NCBI GenBank assembly: GCA_021200565.1
Contig: JAJQGJ010000016.1
Location: forward strand, 49,711-113,710
DNA from: Oscillospiraceae bacterium
Lineage (GTDB): Bacteria > Bacillota > Clostridia > Oscillospirales > Ruminococcaceae
Direction of reading: 5' to 3'
Length of the DNA: 64,000 bases
Part shown: piece by piece, positions 17,115 to 26,297 of the stretch
How the letters are laid out: every line of letters begins with the position of its first letter
Position numbering within the stretch: the stretch's first letter is position 1
Translations under genes and position numbers: made by a program
The notes under the pieces: model-generated
What the model saw: only the letters and a program-made list of their open reading frames with translations
Told to the model about the DNA's origin: nothing
The model's database searches: none

Positions 17115-19379
17115 TTAATAGATACCGATGCTCTTGACCATGTAGCCGGAGTAACTATCGAGGAAGGTTCCGAGATAAGTGGAAGGATCGCCGTAGTCGG
17201 GTCCCCAACCGGACAAGGTGTTGATGGTGAAGTTAGCTTCGTAGCCATAGCTGAAGTAGTAGCAAGCATAGTACCAATCACTGGTAGCGTCAGCAGCCTG
17301 GATGTCGATGATGACCTTTCCGCCGAGAGCAGACTCTACAGACTGCTTCCAAGCGTTAGCGCCGTTTACATAAGTCTCAACAGCACCAGTGGTAACGAAT
17401 TCGATGTGGATAGGATTATCCTCGTCGATTACGACGCCCTGAGCAGCAAGCTCTTCGATAGCGATTTCGAGTTCAGCAACAGCGTTCTCAACGTTGTAGT
17501 ATCCATCGTAACCAGCAGAAGAGTTGGTATCAGGATCCCAAGACTTGATAGCTACGCCATCAGCATCGAGCTGAGCCTGACGGATTTCGCCGTAGTAGGT
17601 GCCAGCCGGGAAGGTGGTAGCAGTGCCGTTGATGTCAACAGTAACCTCTTCCTCGAGGACAACGAAGTCACCGGGAACGTAAGCGTTGGATACACGAACT
17701 GCAGCGATTTCATCTCCGTAGAACTGAGCGTTGTAGGAGATTCTGTCTACAGCATAGGTGATAGCTCTTCTGAAGTGAACATTGAGCATAGCAACGTTGG
17801 TTCTTGTAGCCTCTTCCTCAGAAAGGGTGGAAACCAGAGTTGTGCTGTCGTTGAAGTTAGCGAAGCAGGTTCTGTAGAGGTTGTAGAATGCGAGGTAAGA
17901 AGTAGTACCGAGGTCAGCACGGTAGATGTAGTTGTCGGTGGAGTATCCATCAGCAGCTGCGATAGCAGCGATAGAAGTGGAGATACTTACAGAGTCAACC
18001 AAACCAGAGATGAAGTCGTTGTACTGCTTGGTAACGTCGGAACCATCGTTGTAGAGCCAAGTGATGGAGTGGATCTGAACATTGTCAGGATTCCAGTAGG
18101 ACTCGTTGTACTCCCACTTGATGGTGTTCTCGTTGGTGTACTGAGTGATGATGAACGGACCGCAGTAAGCGATGTTCTCGAAAGTAGTTCCATAGTAGTA
18201 GTCGGAAGCAGAAGGATCGTATTCAGAACCGAACTTACCACCCTGGGACTCATAGTAGCTTCTGCTCATAGGAGCGAAGCAGGAGTAGCCGAGCATAGTC
18301 TCGAAGAAGGAGCAAGGCTCTTCGAGGGTGTATTCGAGGGTGTAGGTGTCAACAGCCTTAACGCCAACCTCAGAGAAGTCGGTGATTTCGCCGGAGAGAT
18401 ACTCGTAAGCGCCAACGAGAGCCATACCAACTTCGCCGTCTACGAGGTACTCAAGTCCGCCAGCTGCATCGAGCATGTGCTGCATAGCTGCAACCCAGTC
18501 GTCAGCAGTAACGTCTGCTACATATCTGCCCTGAGAGTCAACCCATGTAACACCTTCACGGATGTGGAAGGTCCAGGTAAGACCATCGTCAGAAACTTCC
18601 CAGCTCTCAGCGAGTGCCGGCTGAAGAACGCCTTCAGAATCGTACTCAACGAGTCCGTCGTAGCACTGGATAACCTTCTCAGAGTCGGTAGCCTGTGAAG
18701 TAGCGAGAACGTCGAAGGTCTCAGCATCACCAGTGTAGCTGTTTACATACTCATCGTCGAAGGTGTAGCCCTGCTCGGTGAGGTAAGCCTTAGCTTCTTC
18801 AAGGTAGGTGCCAGTTCCTCTGAGCTCTTCCCAAAGAGACTTGAGGTAGGTTCTGTCAGCAACAGAGATGATCTCGTTGGTAACAACGTAGTTGTGCATT
18901 CTGTCGGAGTCAGAGCCCCAGAGAGCATAGTCGCCGGAACGAACCATAACGCGGCTCATTGCCTGTCCGCCACCGTTGTAAGTGGTGGAAACGAATACGC
19001 ACTCTTCAAGGAGCTTAGCTTCAGCGATAGCATAGAGAGCGTACTTTTCAGAAACGGTCTCAGCCTCAGAAGCTGCCTGATAGTAATCGTAGTAATCGCC
19101 AAGAACGTCGGAGTAGATAGCTGCTGAAAGAGCAGTGTATGCTTCGAAGTCGATGGAAGTGGTTCCATCATCGTTCTCGACCCAGATCTCATAGTCAGCA
19201 TAGGGATCTACCGGCTCGGTAGGATTCTCTACGGCTGTGTCGTCTGTAGCAACAGTATCGTCAGTGCTGCTGTCAGCTGCAGTGGTAGTAGAACTATCAT
19301 CATTAGATGTGCTACCGCAAGCGGAGAAGCAGGAAAGAACCATTGCAACAGCCAAGATCATAGCAAGTAGTCTTTTCAT
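17115..19379 (-). CDS. oppA: Oligopeptide-binding lipoprotein OppA
   Basis: 754 residues, longer than typical OppA (about 540-600). The signal peptide ends in a lipobox with Cys21 (CFSAC), then a Thr/Asp/Ser linker. The SBP_bac_5 core is seen at VIQCYDGLVEYDSEGVLQPA and LAESWEVSDDGLTWTFHIRE, with a later GWGPDYGDPSTYLGTF motif that closes the peptide site. It captures oligopeptides outside the membrane for OppBCDF. An extra N-terminal region of about 120 residues precedes the core. It is the first gene of the operon, behind a consensus promoter. Confidence 0.93.
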   Translation of the reverse strand: MKRLLAMILAVAMVLSCFSACGSTSNDDSSTTTAADSSTDDTVATDDTAVENPTEPVDPYADYEIWVENDDGTTSIDFEAYTALSAAIYSDVLGDYYDYYQAASEAETVSEKYALYAIAEAKLLEECVFVSTTYNGGGQAMSRVMVRSGDYALWGSDSDRMHNYVVTNEIISVADRTYLKSLWEELRGTGTYLEEAKAYLTEQGYTFDDEYVNSYTGDAETFDVLATSQATDSEKVIQCYDGLVEYDSEGVLQPALAESWEVSDDGLTWTFHIREGVTWVDSQGRYVADVTADDWVAAMQHMLDAAGGLEYLVDGEVGMALVGAYEYLSGEITDFSEVGVKAVDTYTLEYTLEEPCSFFETMLGYSCFAPMSRSYYESQGGKFGSEYDPSASDYYYGTTFENIAYCGPFIITQYTNENTIKWEYNESYWNPDNVQIHSITWLYNDGSDVTKQYNDFISGLVDSVSISTSIAAIAAADGYSTDNYIYRADLGTTSYLAFYNLYRTCFANFNDSTTLVSTLSEEEATRTNVAMLNVHFRRAITYAVDRISYNAQFYGDEIAAVRVSNAYVPGDFVVLEEEVTVDINGTATTFPAGTYYGEIRQAQLDADGVAIKSWDPDTNSSAGYDGYYNVENAVAELEIAIEELAAQGVVIDEDNPIHIEFVTTGAVETYVNGANAWKQSVESALGGKVIIDIQAADATSDWYYACYYFSYGYEANFTINTLSGWGPDYGDPSTYLGTFLDSYSGYMVKSIGIY

Positions 19380-19587
19380 GTTAAATTTACCTCCAATAAA
19401 TTTCGCGCTGGTGTCTCTATTTTTTATAGTAGCATGACACCGAATGCGTGCTTTGGATAATCCGCACTGTATGCGGACTGTTTCCCGTGTGAGACAGGCT
19501 CAGTCATTTTAAACCACAGAAGTTTGTGTACGGAAGATTTATGTAAACTTCGTGTGTAAAGACCTCACCTATCTTCACGATTGTTTC

Positions 19588-19616
19588 ATTATACGCCTTT
19601 TGAGTTCACTTGTCAA
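19588..19616 (-). promoter_or_regulatory. opp operon promoter and 200-nt leader
   Basis: Minus strand TTGACA (19616-19611), 17-bp spacer, TATAAT (19593-19588). The leader to oppA is about 200 nt and contains a GGTGTC/GACACC hairpin (about 19407-19440) close to the ribosome binding site. No known riboswitch is recognised. Confidence 0.8.
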
Positions 19617-19853
19617 TAGAACTCGCAAATTTAGGCGATAATGCAAAAAACGTGATGAAATTTTCACGCCGTTTTGGACAATTTGAAGATTGTGAGAACC
19701 GAAAAGTAAACGGAATTGGAAGCAAATGTCAGGAAAATGTAAAAAATGCCTTGACGGATAAACGGTTCAAAAATTCATAATGACGAGCCCAGGCAATATT
19801 TTTGGCGGGATTTTTGCAAGTTTGATGATGGGATTATTCATGGACGATCACCT

Positions 19854-20038
19854 CCGAAACCCCCTCCACCGGCTTCGCCGGTCCCCCTCCCGAAGTTCGC
19901 TTGCGAACTTCTAGACAGAGGGAGGCTTGGATTAGCGCAGTTATGGCTCCCCTGCCAAGGGGAGCTGTCAGCGAAGCTGACTGAGGGGTGCTATTTTCGG
20001 CGCAGCCGAAAATAGCAAGTTTACCGTCAGGCAAACTT
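19854..20038. repeat. Family B palindromic repeat block, copy B1
   Basis: GC-rich nested hairpins: CACCGGCTTCGCCGG, GAAGTTCGCTTGCGAACTTC, GGCTCCCCTGCC..AAGGGGAGC, GCTGTCAGC..GCTGACTGAG, GCTATTTTCGGC..GAAAATAGC. No coding potential; it fills the gap between opp and mscS. Confidence 0.75.
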
Positions 20039-20039
20039 C

Positions 20040-20068
20040 TTGACACCCTCCACCAAAAGTGCTATCAT
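20040..20068 (+). promoter_or_regulatory. mscS promoter
   Basis: TTGACA at 20040-20045, 17-bp spacer, TATCAT at 20063-20068. Confidence 0.8.
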
Positions 20069-20117
20069 GTATTGGAATCAAAATTCAACACTTGTTCAAC
20101 AAAACGGAGGTACAAAA

Positions 20118-20927
20118 ATGCTCGAAACAATTCAGAACATATTGGGATTCGGAATCGGCGGGTTTACGCTCGGGGGAATCCTCAACGCTGTCGTCATCCT
20201 GGTCATCTGCATTCTCGTCATGCGGATCCTGAATGCTCTTGTCGGGAAAATGCTCGACAAAGCCAAGCACATCGACAGGACAATCTGCGGATTCATAAGA
20301 ACTGCGGCGAAGATTCTTCTGTGGGTGCTCACTATTATAATAGTCTGCGACAGCCTCGGAATCTCGACAACGTCTCTTGTAGCTTTACTGAGCGTCGTAA
20401 CCCTGGCACTTTCACTTTCGGTTCAGAACATCATGTCGAACCTCTTCTCGGGAATCACGCTTCTCATCACGAAGCCTTTCGGAGTGGGGGACTATGTCGA
20501 CATTTCCGGAAAGTCGGGAACGGTCAAGAGCGTCGGGCTGTTCTATACTGTCCTTGACACCGTCGACAACACCGTCATCAGCATTCCGAACGCCGATGCA
20601 ACCGCAGCATCCGTCCTCAACTACAGCCGTGAGCCGAAGAGAAGAGTCGACTTCAAGTTCACCGCCTCCTACGATTCGCCGACTGAGGACGTCAAGGCGG
20701 CTATAATGGACGCAATCAATTCGGATGACAGAATTCTTCACGATCCCGAGCCGTTTGTAAGGCTCAGCGGCTATTACGCATCGGATATTGAGTACACCGT
20801 CCGTGTCTGGGTGGAAAGCCCGAACTATTGGGATGTCAATTTCAATATGTATGAAAAAGTCCGTGAAACGTTCAAGGATCACGGTGTCCAGATGGCGTAT
20901 AATCAGGTGGATGTCCACATGAAATGA
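20118..20927 (+). CDS. mscS: Small-conductance mechanosensitive channel
   Basis: 269 residues, the size of E. coli MscS. It opens under membrane tension to release solutes during osmotic downshock. Three N-terminal helices end in the pore-lining helix LSVVTLALSLSVQNIMSNL, followed by FSGITLLITKPFGVGDYVDI and the cytosolic beta domain with SGTVKSVGLFYTVLDTVDN and SIPNADA. The ATG at 20118 is preceded by ACGGAGG; a TTG 26 codons earlier is actually the -35 box of the promoter and is rejected as start. Confidence 0.93.
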   Translation: MLETIQNILGFGIGGFTLGGILNAVVILVICILVMRILNALVGKMLDKAKHIDRTICGFIRTAAKILLWVLTIIIVCDSLGISTTSLVALLSVVTLALSLSVQNIMSNLFSGITLLITKPFGVGDYVDISGKSGTVKSVGLFYTVLDTVDNTVISIPNADATAASVLNYSREPKRRVDFKFTASYDSPTEDVKAAIMDAINSDDRILHDPEPFVRLSGYYASDIEYTVRVWVESPNYWDVNFNMYEKVRETFKDHGVQMAYNQVDVHMK

Positions 20928-20982
20928 GATTTCATGCTGAAGTAAACTTCATGCTGAAATAAACTTCATGCTGAAATAAGGG
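20928..20982. repeat. Short tandem repeat (three 17-bp units)
   Basis: ACTTCATGCTGAAATAA-type unit repeated three times directly after the mscS stop. Each unit contains TTCATGCTGAA, a small hairpin. Confidence 0.7.
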
Positions 20983-20987
20983 ATTAT

Positions 20988-21061
20988 ATGTAGGGGCGGA
21001 TATTATCCGCCCGTTACTTTTGCATGAACGTATTGCGGGCGGATAATATCCGCCCCTACTT
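20988..21061. repeat. Family A palindromic repeat, copy A2
   Basis: Terminal inverted repeats GTAGGGGCGGATATTATCCG and its complement bracket about 25 bp of unique sequence. Confidence 0.8.
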
Positions 21062-21071
21062 GCGACTAATC

Positions 21072-21132
21072 TGCTTTTTCGTGCAAATTCTGATGATTTG
21101 AACTTGCTTTTTCGTGCATGATGGGGTATAAT
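21072..21132 (+). promoter_or_regulatory. Promoter with repeated TGCTTTTTCGTGCA motif
   Basis: TGCTTTTTCGTGCA occurs at 21072-21085 and again at 21105-21118. The second copy overlaps the -35 box TTGCTT (21104-21109); TATAAT is at 21127-21132 after a 17-bp spacer. A related pair of motifs precedes the aminotransferase at the other end of the gene pair. It is a likely operator. Confidence 0.65.
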
Positions 21133-21162
21133 AGAGGAAAGAAAGCCGAAAGGGAGGTTCGC

Positions 21163-22503
21163 ATGCTCAGAAGAAAGATTTACGACAGACTTGTCGAATG
21201 GAAAAATAAAAGCCACGGGAGCACCGCTCTGCTGATTGACGGCGCAAGGCGTGTCGGGAAGAGCTATATTGTAGGGCTCTTTGCCCGTGAAGAATATAAG
21301 AGCTCAATCATCATCGACTTCGGAAATGCGCCCAGAGACATTTTAGATATGTTTGAGAACGACAGCTCTGACCTTGACCTGTTCTTTGCCAAGCTCGGCG
21401 CATTCTATTCAACCAGACTTTATGAGAGAGAAACCCTGATCGTCTTTGATGAGGTTCAGCAGTTTCCGAGAGCCCGGCAGCTCATCAAATACCTTGTCGC
21501 CGATGGCAGGTATGACTATATCGAAACCGGCTCGCTTATCAGGCTTAAAAAGAATACCCAAGACATCATAATTCCATCTGAGGAAGAGCACATCGAGCTG
21601 TTTCCTCTTGATTTTGAGGAATTTCTCTGGGCAATGGGCGACGAGGCTACGATGCCGCTCATCAAAAAATGCTTTGAAGAAAGAAAGCCTCTCGGGCAGG
21701 CTCTTCACCGCAAGGTCATGAACGATTTCCGGCAGTATGTGCTGGTCGGAGGAATGCCGCAGTCGGTTCTCCAATATATCGACGGTAAGAATTTCGAAGC
21801 TTCTGACAGTGCAAAGCGCAGTATCCTGAGGCTATACCGTGAGGATGTTTCCAAGTTTGCTCCTGGCTACGAAGAAAAAGTCTATGCCGTTTTTGACGGA
21901 ATTCCGGCACAGCTTTCCAGGAAAGAAAAGAAGTATAAGCTTTCTTCACTCGGAAAAAAGGCACGCTTCAGAACCTATGAGGATTCTTTCATCTGGCTGA
22001 ACGAAGCAATGATAGTCAACACCTGCTTCAACTGTACCGACCCTAATGTCGGTCTTGCACTGAGTGCAGATTACACCACACAGAAGTGCTACATGGCGGA
22101 CACCGGTCTTCTCGTCACTCATACCTTTATGGACAGGGATTTCACTGCAAATGAGCTCTACAAAGCGATTCTCTTTGACAAGCTCGACATCAATGAGGGC
22201 ATGATTATGGAGAATGCAGTCGCACAAATGCTCAGGGCGAACGGTCACAAGCTTTATTTCTACTCCCGAAATGACAGTGAAAACCGTGAAAATCACATGG
22301 AGATTGATTTTCTTATTGCAGATGGCAAAAAAATATGCCCGATTGAAGTAAAATCAGGCAACTATCGCTCCCACTCATCTCTTGATAAGTTCAGGAAAAA
22401 GTTCTCCCACCAAATCGGCACGCCGTATATCCTCTATTCGGGCGACGTGATGATGAGAGATGAAATCCTGCACCTGCCTCTTTATATGACGCAGCTGCTG
22501 TAA
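21163..22503 (+). CDS. AAA ATPase of the DUF4143 family
   Basis: 446 residues. An N-terminal AAA domain has Walker A GARRVGKS (27-34) and Walker B LIVFDEVQ (92-99), a middle winged-helix region (SSLGKKARFRTYEDSF), and a C-terminal DUF4143 domain ending in a PD-(D/E)XK nuclease-like motif, HMEIDFLIADGKKICPIEVK. Such proteins occur in multiple copies in gut Firmicutes and their role is unknown, with a defence or mobile-element link sometimes suspected. The ATG at 21163 has GGGAGG upstream; the earlier in-frame ATG overlaps the promoter. It converges on the aminotransferase gene. Confidence 0.85.
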   Translation: MLRRKIYDRLVEWKNKSHGSTALLIDGARRVGKSYIVGLFAREEYKSSIIIDFGNAPRDILDMFENDSSDLDLFFAKLGAFYSTRLYERETLIVFDEVQQFPRARQLIKYLVADGRYDYIETGSLIRLKKNTQDIIIPSEEEHIELFPLDFEEFLWAMGDEATMPLIKKCFEERKPLGQALHRKVMNDFRQYVLVGGMPQSVLQYIDGKNFEASDSAKRSILRLYREDVSKFAPGYEEKVYAVFDGIPAQLSRKEKKYKLSSLGKKARFRTYEDSFIWLNEAMIVNTCFNCTDPNVGLALSADYTTQKCYMADTGLLVTHTFMDRDFTANELYKAILFDKLDINEGMIMENAVAQMLRANGHKLYFYSRNDSENRENHMEIDFLIADGKKICPIEVKSGNYRSHSSLDKFRKKFSHQIGTPYILYSGDVMMRDEILHLPLYMTQLL

Positions 22504-22509
22504 CACTTA

Positions 22510-22542
22510 TATCGCCCACCCGGACTTCCGAATGGGCGATAA
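22510..22542. terminator. Bidirectional terminator between convergent genes
   Basis: Stem ATCGCCCA/TGGGCGAT with CCCGGACTTCCGAA between, T-rich on both sides. Confidence 0.75.
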
Positions 22543-22555
22543 TTATATCAAAAAA

Positions 22556-23830
22556 TCACTTGAGTAGCCTCTCCGCCGTTGCCACCTTGACCGCAACGGT
22601 GAATATCTCCATCGCCTTGCCTAATTCTTCGAGAGAAGGATAGGACGGGGCGATTCTTATATTTGTGTCTTTCGGGTCGATTCCATAGGGGAAGGATGCT
22701 CCTGCGCCGGTCATCGTTACTCCGGCATCCTTGCAAAGTGAAACTATGCGCTTGGCTGTCCCTTCCATTCCGTCGAACGAGACGAAATAGCCGCCCTTCG
22801 GGTTGCTCCAGGTGCCGATTCCGAGAGGCGCAAGCTCACGCTCAAGGGTTTCAACAACCAGGTCGAACTTCGGCTTCAGGATGGCTCTATGCTTCTTCAT
22901 GTGCTCCATGATTCCGTCATAGTCCTTGAAGAACTTTGCGTGGCGAAGCTGGTTGAGCTTATCATAGCCGATAATCTGATAGGACATCTGCTTGCGCATG
23001 AATTCCATATTCTCCTCGCTTCCGCCGACTGCTGCGATTCCTCCGCCGGGGAAGGAAATCTTCGAGGTCGAAGCGAAGATAAGAGGCATATCCGGCTTGC
23101 CGGTCTTCTTGCACTCATCTAAGATATTCAAAATCTCTGCGTGCTCATCAGTCAGGTCGTGGACGCAATAGGCGTCGTCCCAATAGATTCTGAAATCGGG
23201 TGCCTTGGGGTTCAGGCTGGCAAAGCGCTTGACAACCTCGTCTGAATAGACAACACCCGTCGGATTAGCATACCTCGGGACGCACCAGATGCCCTTGATG
23301 TCCTCATCCTCCGAAACGAGCTTCTCGACAACATCCATGTCGGGACCATCTTCGAGCATCGGGACGGTTATCATCTCCATTCCGAAGGCTTCGCAGATTG
23401 CGAAATGTCTGTCATATCCGGGAGCCGGGCAGAGCCACTTGACGGTTTTTCTATGGCACCAGGGCTCCGGACTGCCCTTGACGCCAAGGAGCATAGCCCT
23501 TGCGAGCGTGTCATACATCAGCTGCAGGCTCGAATTTCCGCCGATTATTATCTCGTATCTTCCGACGCCCATCATCGGCATGAATAGCCTCTTTGCCTCA
23601 TAGATTCCGTCCAAGACTCCGTAGTTGCGGCAGTCAACACCGGTTTCGGAGATGTGGTCGCCGTCGAGGCAGTGGGTGAGCATCTCATTCGAAAGGTCGA
23701 GCTGCTCAGGGGAAGGCTTGCCTCTTGACATATCAAGCTTCAAGCCGAGGGCTTTATACTCCTCAAGCTTGGCGGTTTCGTCTTTATAAAATTTTTCAAG
23801 ATCGGTTTTAGAAAATTCGGATAGCTTCAT
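22556..23830 (-). CDS. Class I aminotransferase, PF12897 (aspartate aminotransferase-like)
   Basis: 424 residues, a PLP enzyme. N-terminal LDMSRGKPSPEQLDLSNEML and the internal CPAPGYDRHFAICEAFG and PRYANPTGVVYS (Asn contacts PLP) match the PF12897 group, in which aspartate aminotransferases have been described. The Schiff-base lysine lies in FASTSKISFPGGG. It would exchange amino groups between aspartate and 2-oxoglutarate, but the substrate is not fixed by sequence alone. It has its own promoter with the TTTTTCGTGCA motif and converges on the DUF4143 gene. Confidence 0.88.
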   Translation of the reverse strand: MKLSEFSKTDLEKFYKDETAKLEEYKALGLKLDMSRGKPSPEQLDLSNEMLTHCLDGDHISETGVDCRNYGVLDGIYEAKRLFMPMMGVGRYEIIIGGNSSLQLMYDTLARAMLLGVKGSPEPWCHRKTVKWLCPAPGYDRHFAICEAFGMEMITVPMLEDGPDMDVVEKLVSEDEDIKGIWCVPRYANPTGVVYSDEVVKRFASLNPKAPDFRIYWDDAYCVHDLTDEHAEILNILDECKKTGKPDMPLIFASTSKISFPGGGIAAVGGSEENMEFMRKQMSYQIIGYDKLNQLRHAKFFKDYDGIMEHMKKHRAILKPKFDLVVETLERELAPLGIGTWSNPKGGYFVSFDGMEGTAKRIVSLCKDAGVTMTGAGASFPYGIDPKDTNIRIAPSYPSLEELGKAMEIFTVAVKVATAERLLK

Positions 23831-23861
23831 GATTCGTCCTCCGTAAAATTGTACTCAGTCA

Positions 23862-23945
23862 ATTATATGCCCAAAGCACAAAAAATGCAAGTTCTTTTAT
23901 ACCGAACTTGCAAAATTACTCCCTTATGCACGAAAAATCAGCCAT
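23862..23945 (-). promoter_or_regulatory. Aminotransferase promoter with motif shared with the DUF4143 gene
   Basis: Minus strand: TTTTTCGTGCA (23938-23928), then GAACTTGCATTTTTTGTGC overlapping -35 TTGCAT (23891-23886), 18-bp spacer, TATAAT (23867-23862). Architecture mirrors 21072-21132 in inverted orientation. Confidence 0.6.
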
Positions 23946-23999
23946 TTTTGCGGAGATTATAAAACATTTTGACTGAGAAAACTGCACAAAAGTATTTTC

Positions 24000-24380
24000 T
24001 TACTCCGAAACATGTTTCCTGAGCCAATCACACAGCTCTTCTTCTGATGCGCTTCCATCGGCGAGCGACAAAACCAAAGATATAATCTCTTCGTCGTCAT
24101 ATTCAAGAAAAACATGGTTGATGCTCAGAAAAACGATCATGGCATGTGTTCCAATTCGCTTGTTACCATCAACAAACGGATGATTTTTGATTAAGCCAAA
24201 GCAGAGTCTTGCGGCTTTTTCAAGTATGGATGGATACAAATCCACTCCTGAAAAAGACTGAAAAGGTGCATTCAGAGCAGAGTCAAGAAGACCCTCATCT
24301 CTGATTCCATGCCGTCCTCCGAATGCGTCAACCAGCCTTGCTTGAAGCAAAACTACCTGCTTCTTTGACAGATAGTTCAT
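24000..24380 (-). CDS. doc: Doc-type toxin (Fic fold)
   Basis: 126 residues. It carries the Doc/Fic active-site motif HPFVDGNKRIGTHA (residues about 66-79), with the invariant histidine, Asn-Lys-Arg anchor and Asp. Doc phosphorylates EF-Tu and stops translation. The start overlaps the phd stop by 4 bp (ATGA), the classical antitoxin-first order. The gene is intact, so the module is probably functional. Confidence 0.92.
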   Translation of the reverse strand: MNYLSKKQVVLLQARLVDAFGGRHGIRDEGLLDSALNAPFQSFSGVDLYPSILEKAARLCFGLIKNHPFVDGNKRIGTHAMIVFLSINHVFLEYDDEEIISLVLSLADGSASEEELCDWLRKHVSE

Positions 24381-24619
24381 TTTGCAAGTTCCTCATAGAC
24401 GTGGCGGTTTCGTTTCATAATCTGTTGAGACGCAGACAAAACCGCTTCATCAGACGCTTCCTGCAATTCATCCGCCTGATTGAATTCAATAATCAGATAC
24501 CTCGGTGTGTTGTTTTTCAGAACGACGGCGGAACCGTACTGATCTACAATCCGGCAAACACGTGAAAAGTTCTGATTTGCTTCCGAAATGGAAACCAGAG
24601 TTTTGCTGTCAATATTCAT
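24377..24619 (-). CDS. phd: Phd-type antitoxin
   Basis: 80 residues with the Phd/YefM N-terminal fold: SISEANQNFSRVCRIVDQYG, then VVLKNNTPRYLIIEF, then a charged C-terminal helix that would plug the Doc active site. It binds DNA as a dimer and represses its own operon. The operon has its own promoter 55 bp downstream of mreD, so the module is inserted behind the mreCD operon. Confidence 0.9.
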   Translation of the reverse strand: MNIDSKTLVSISEANQNFSRVCRIVDQYGSAVVLKNNTPRYLIIEFNQADELQEASDEAVLSASQQIMKRNRHVYEELAK

Positions 24620-24637
24620 AAAATCGCCTCCACAAAT

Positions 24638-24666
24638 ATTATATCACAATTCAAGGACAAATTCAA
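24638..24666 (-). promoter_or_regulatory. phd-doc promoter
   Basis: Minus strand TTGAAT (24666-24661), 17-bp spacer, TATAAT (24643-24638). Confidence 0.7.
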
Positions 24667-24674
24667 CCTAAAAT

Positions 24675-25253
24675 TTACACCCTATCCACCATCTCGCTCT
24701 TCTCCTCCAGCTCAAGCTTTCGCTTTACCGTTGCCAGCTTTTCTGCTATGAGGCAGGCGAGGTAGCAGAGTGGGGAGAAGACTATTGTCTTCAGGTGGCT
24801 TGGGATAAGGCGGTGCTTGAGAACCTCCTGATAGCCCTCATAGTCCCATATCACATAGAAGAAGTAGTAGTCGATATAGAGGTACACAAGGCAAGTCGCC
24901 AGGGTCAGTGCGAAGTAGTTGATGATGTTTTTGCGGAGGAACTGCCGGAACATTCCGCTTATAATTCCGCAAAAGAGGCAGAGATAAAGCCCGGTGAAGC
25001 CAAGGAGCTGTCCGGTTGCCATGTCTATAAGAATCCCCGAAATTGCGCCGATTATTGCGGACGGCACCTCCCTCTCATAGCAGGCAATCGCAGTCGCAAA
25101 GGGGATGAGCATGAGGGATTTCGAGCCGTCTCCGTCGCCTGAGGTCATCCGGCAGTAGAAGAAAATAATCGTCAGAGCATAGAAAAGCCACTTCAGAACC
25201 GTTCTTACATTCTGCGAGAGCCCCTGCCGCTTCTGCCTAGTCTGAACTTTCAT
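24675..25253 (-). CDS. mreD: Rod shape-determining protein MreD
   Basis: 192 residues, a small polytopic membrane protein with five to six helices (WLFYALTIIFFYCRM; AIIGAISGILIDMATG; LLGFTGLYLCLFCGIISG). It is part of the elongasome that positions peptidoglycan synthesis in the cylinder wall. The ATG at 25253 overlaps the mreC end and is preferred over a TTG nine codons earlier. Assignment rests on membrane topology, the GxxxGxxxD helix and its position after mreC. Confidence 0.85.
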   Translation of the reverse strand: MKVQTRQKRQGLSQNVRTVLKWLFYALTIIFFYCRMTSGDGDGSKSLMLIPFATAIACYEREVPSAIIGAISGILIDMATGQLLGFTGLYLCLFCGIISGMFRQFLRKNIINYFALTLATCLVYLYIDYYFFYVIWDYEGYQEVLKHRLIPSHLKTIVFSPLCYLACLIAEKLATVKRKLELEEKSEMVDRV

Positions 25254-26094
25254 AGCCGCTGCCCTTTCCCTCAAAGTCAACTATAACATAGACGCTTGTG
25301 AGAGTGCTTGGGTCGACAGTCGGAGTGATGACAGCTGTCCGGGAAAGCCCGCTTGCAGTTATCTCCGTCTCGCCGACAGTTCCGACAATAAGCCCATTCG
25401 GAACGAGCCCCGAATAGCCGGAGGTGACAACAATGTCGCCCTCGGTCATCTCGCAGTCAAGAGGGATATAGATCATCCGAAGGGTTCCGTCAAGAGCCAG
25501 AGTATATGAGCCCTCGGTGACGCCGGTTTCGCCCGTCTCGACGCAGTAGATTCCCAAAGAAATGTCGCTTGAAAGAATAGTTGTGACCTTCGAGTAGGTA
25601 TATTCAACCTCGGTGACGAAGCCGACAATTCCGTTAGCCGTCACGACGGGGTCATAATATTCGATTCCGTCCTTAGAGCCCTTGTCGATGAAGAAGGAGC
25701 CGTAGACGTCGTTTGCAGTCCTGCCAATAACCTTGCAGGGCTCGGAGAACTCTATTCCCTCACTCGATTCGGCGAGGCTGACCATCTCCCGAAGCTGCTC
25801 GTTCTCCTGCATGACCGTCTCATAGTCCGCCATCTCGCCTGTCAGACGTGCAATCTCCTCTTTGAGAGCCTGGTTCTCCTCATAGTACTTTCCGGCATTG
25901 ACGAACATGTCGATTCTGGTTGTAACCCAGGTGGAAATGCTCTGCGAAGCCGACTGGAACGGCTCCAATATGGTGCCGAAAGCAGAGCTGATGACGCTTC
26001 CCGACGCCACCGCCGCATAAATCATAATCCCAATCATCAAGGCGGCAATACAAAGTATGACCTTGAACTTGGTGCTGGTGAAGAAGTCTTTCAT
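25237..26094 (-). CDS. mreC: Rod shape-determining protein MreC
   Basis: 285 residues. One N-terminal membrane helix, a coiled coil (YEENQALKEEIARLTGEM) and the two beta-barrel MreC domain with VIGRTANDVYGSFFIDKGS and GIVGFVTEVEYTYSKVTTIL. It links the elongasome enzymes outside the membrane. The ATG at 26094 is chosen because GAAAGGAGG lies directly before it. No mreB is adjacent, unlike the usual mreBCD order; an interrupting family B repeat lies just upstream. Confidence 0.93.
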   Translation of the reverse strand: MKDFFTSTKFKVILCIAALMIGIMIYAAVASGSVISSAFGTILEPFQSASQSISTWVTTRIDMFVNAGKYYEENQALKEEIARLTGEMADYETVMQENEQLREMVSLAESSEGIEFSEPCKVIGRTANDVYGSFFIDKGSKDGIEYYDPVVTANGIVGFVTEVEYTYSKVTTILSSDISLGIYCVETGETGVTEGSYTLALDGTLRMIYIPLDCEMTEGDIVVTSGYSGLVPNGLIVGTVGETEITASGLSRTAVITPTVDPSTLTSVYVIVDFEGKGSGYESSD

Positions 26095-26119
26095 TTGTGT
26101 TGCCTCCTTTCTGCGCTCG

Positions 26120-26282
26120 CCTCCGGCTCGCACACCTCTCAGTCAGCCTGTCGGCTGACAGCTCCCCTAAGCGTAGGGGAGCCTGATTTAAGCCTCTCCT
26201 AAGCTTAGGAGAGGGGGACCGCCGCCGCAGGCGGTGGTGGAGTGGTGCCGCAGGCGACTGAGAGGGCGCACCGCAGGTGCGA
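26120..26282. repeat. Family B palindromic repeat block, copy B2
   Basis: CTCTCAGTCAGCCTGTCGGC..TGACAGCTCCCC hairpins ending GGCGACTGAGAGGGCGCAC, followed by a family C run to 26308. It separates mreC from the GNAT gene upstream. Confidence 0.75.
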
Positions 26283-26297
26283 ATTACGCATTACGCA

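Noticed and set aside
17406..18698. 430-codon ORF on the plus strand opposite oppA
   Set aside because: It is antisense to a well-supported gene, with no recognisable domain; its openness follows from oppA codon bias.
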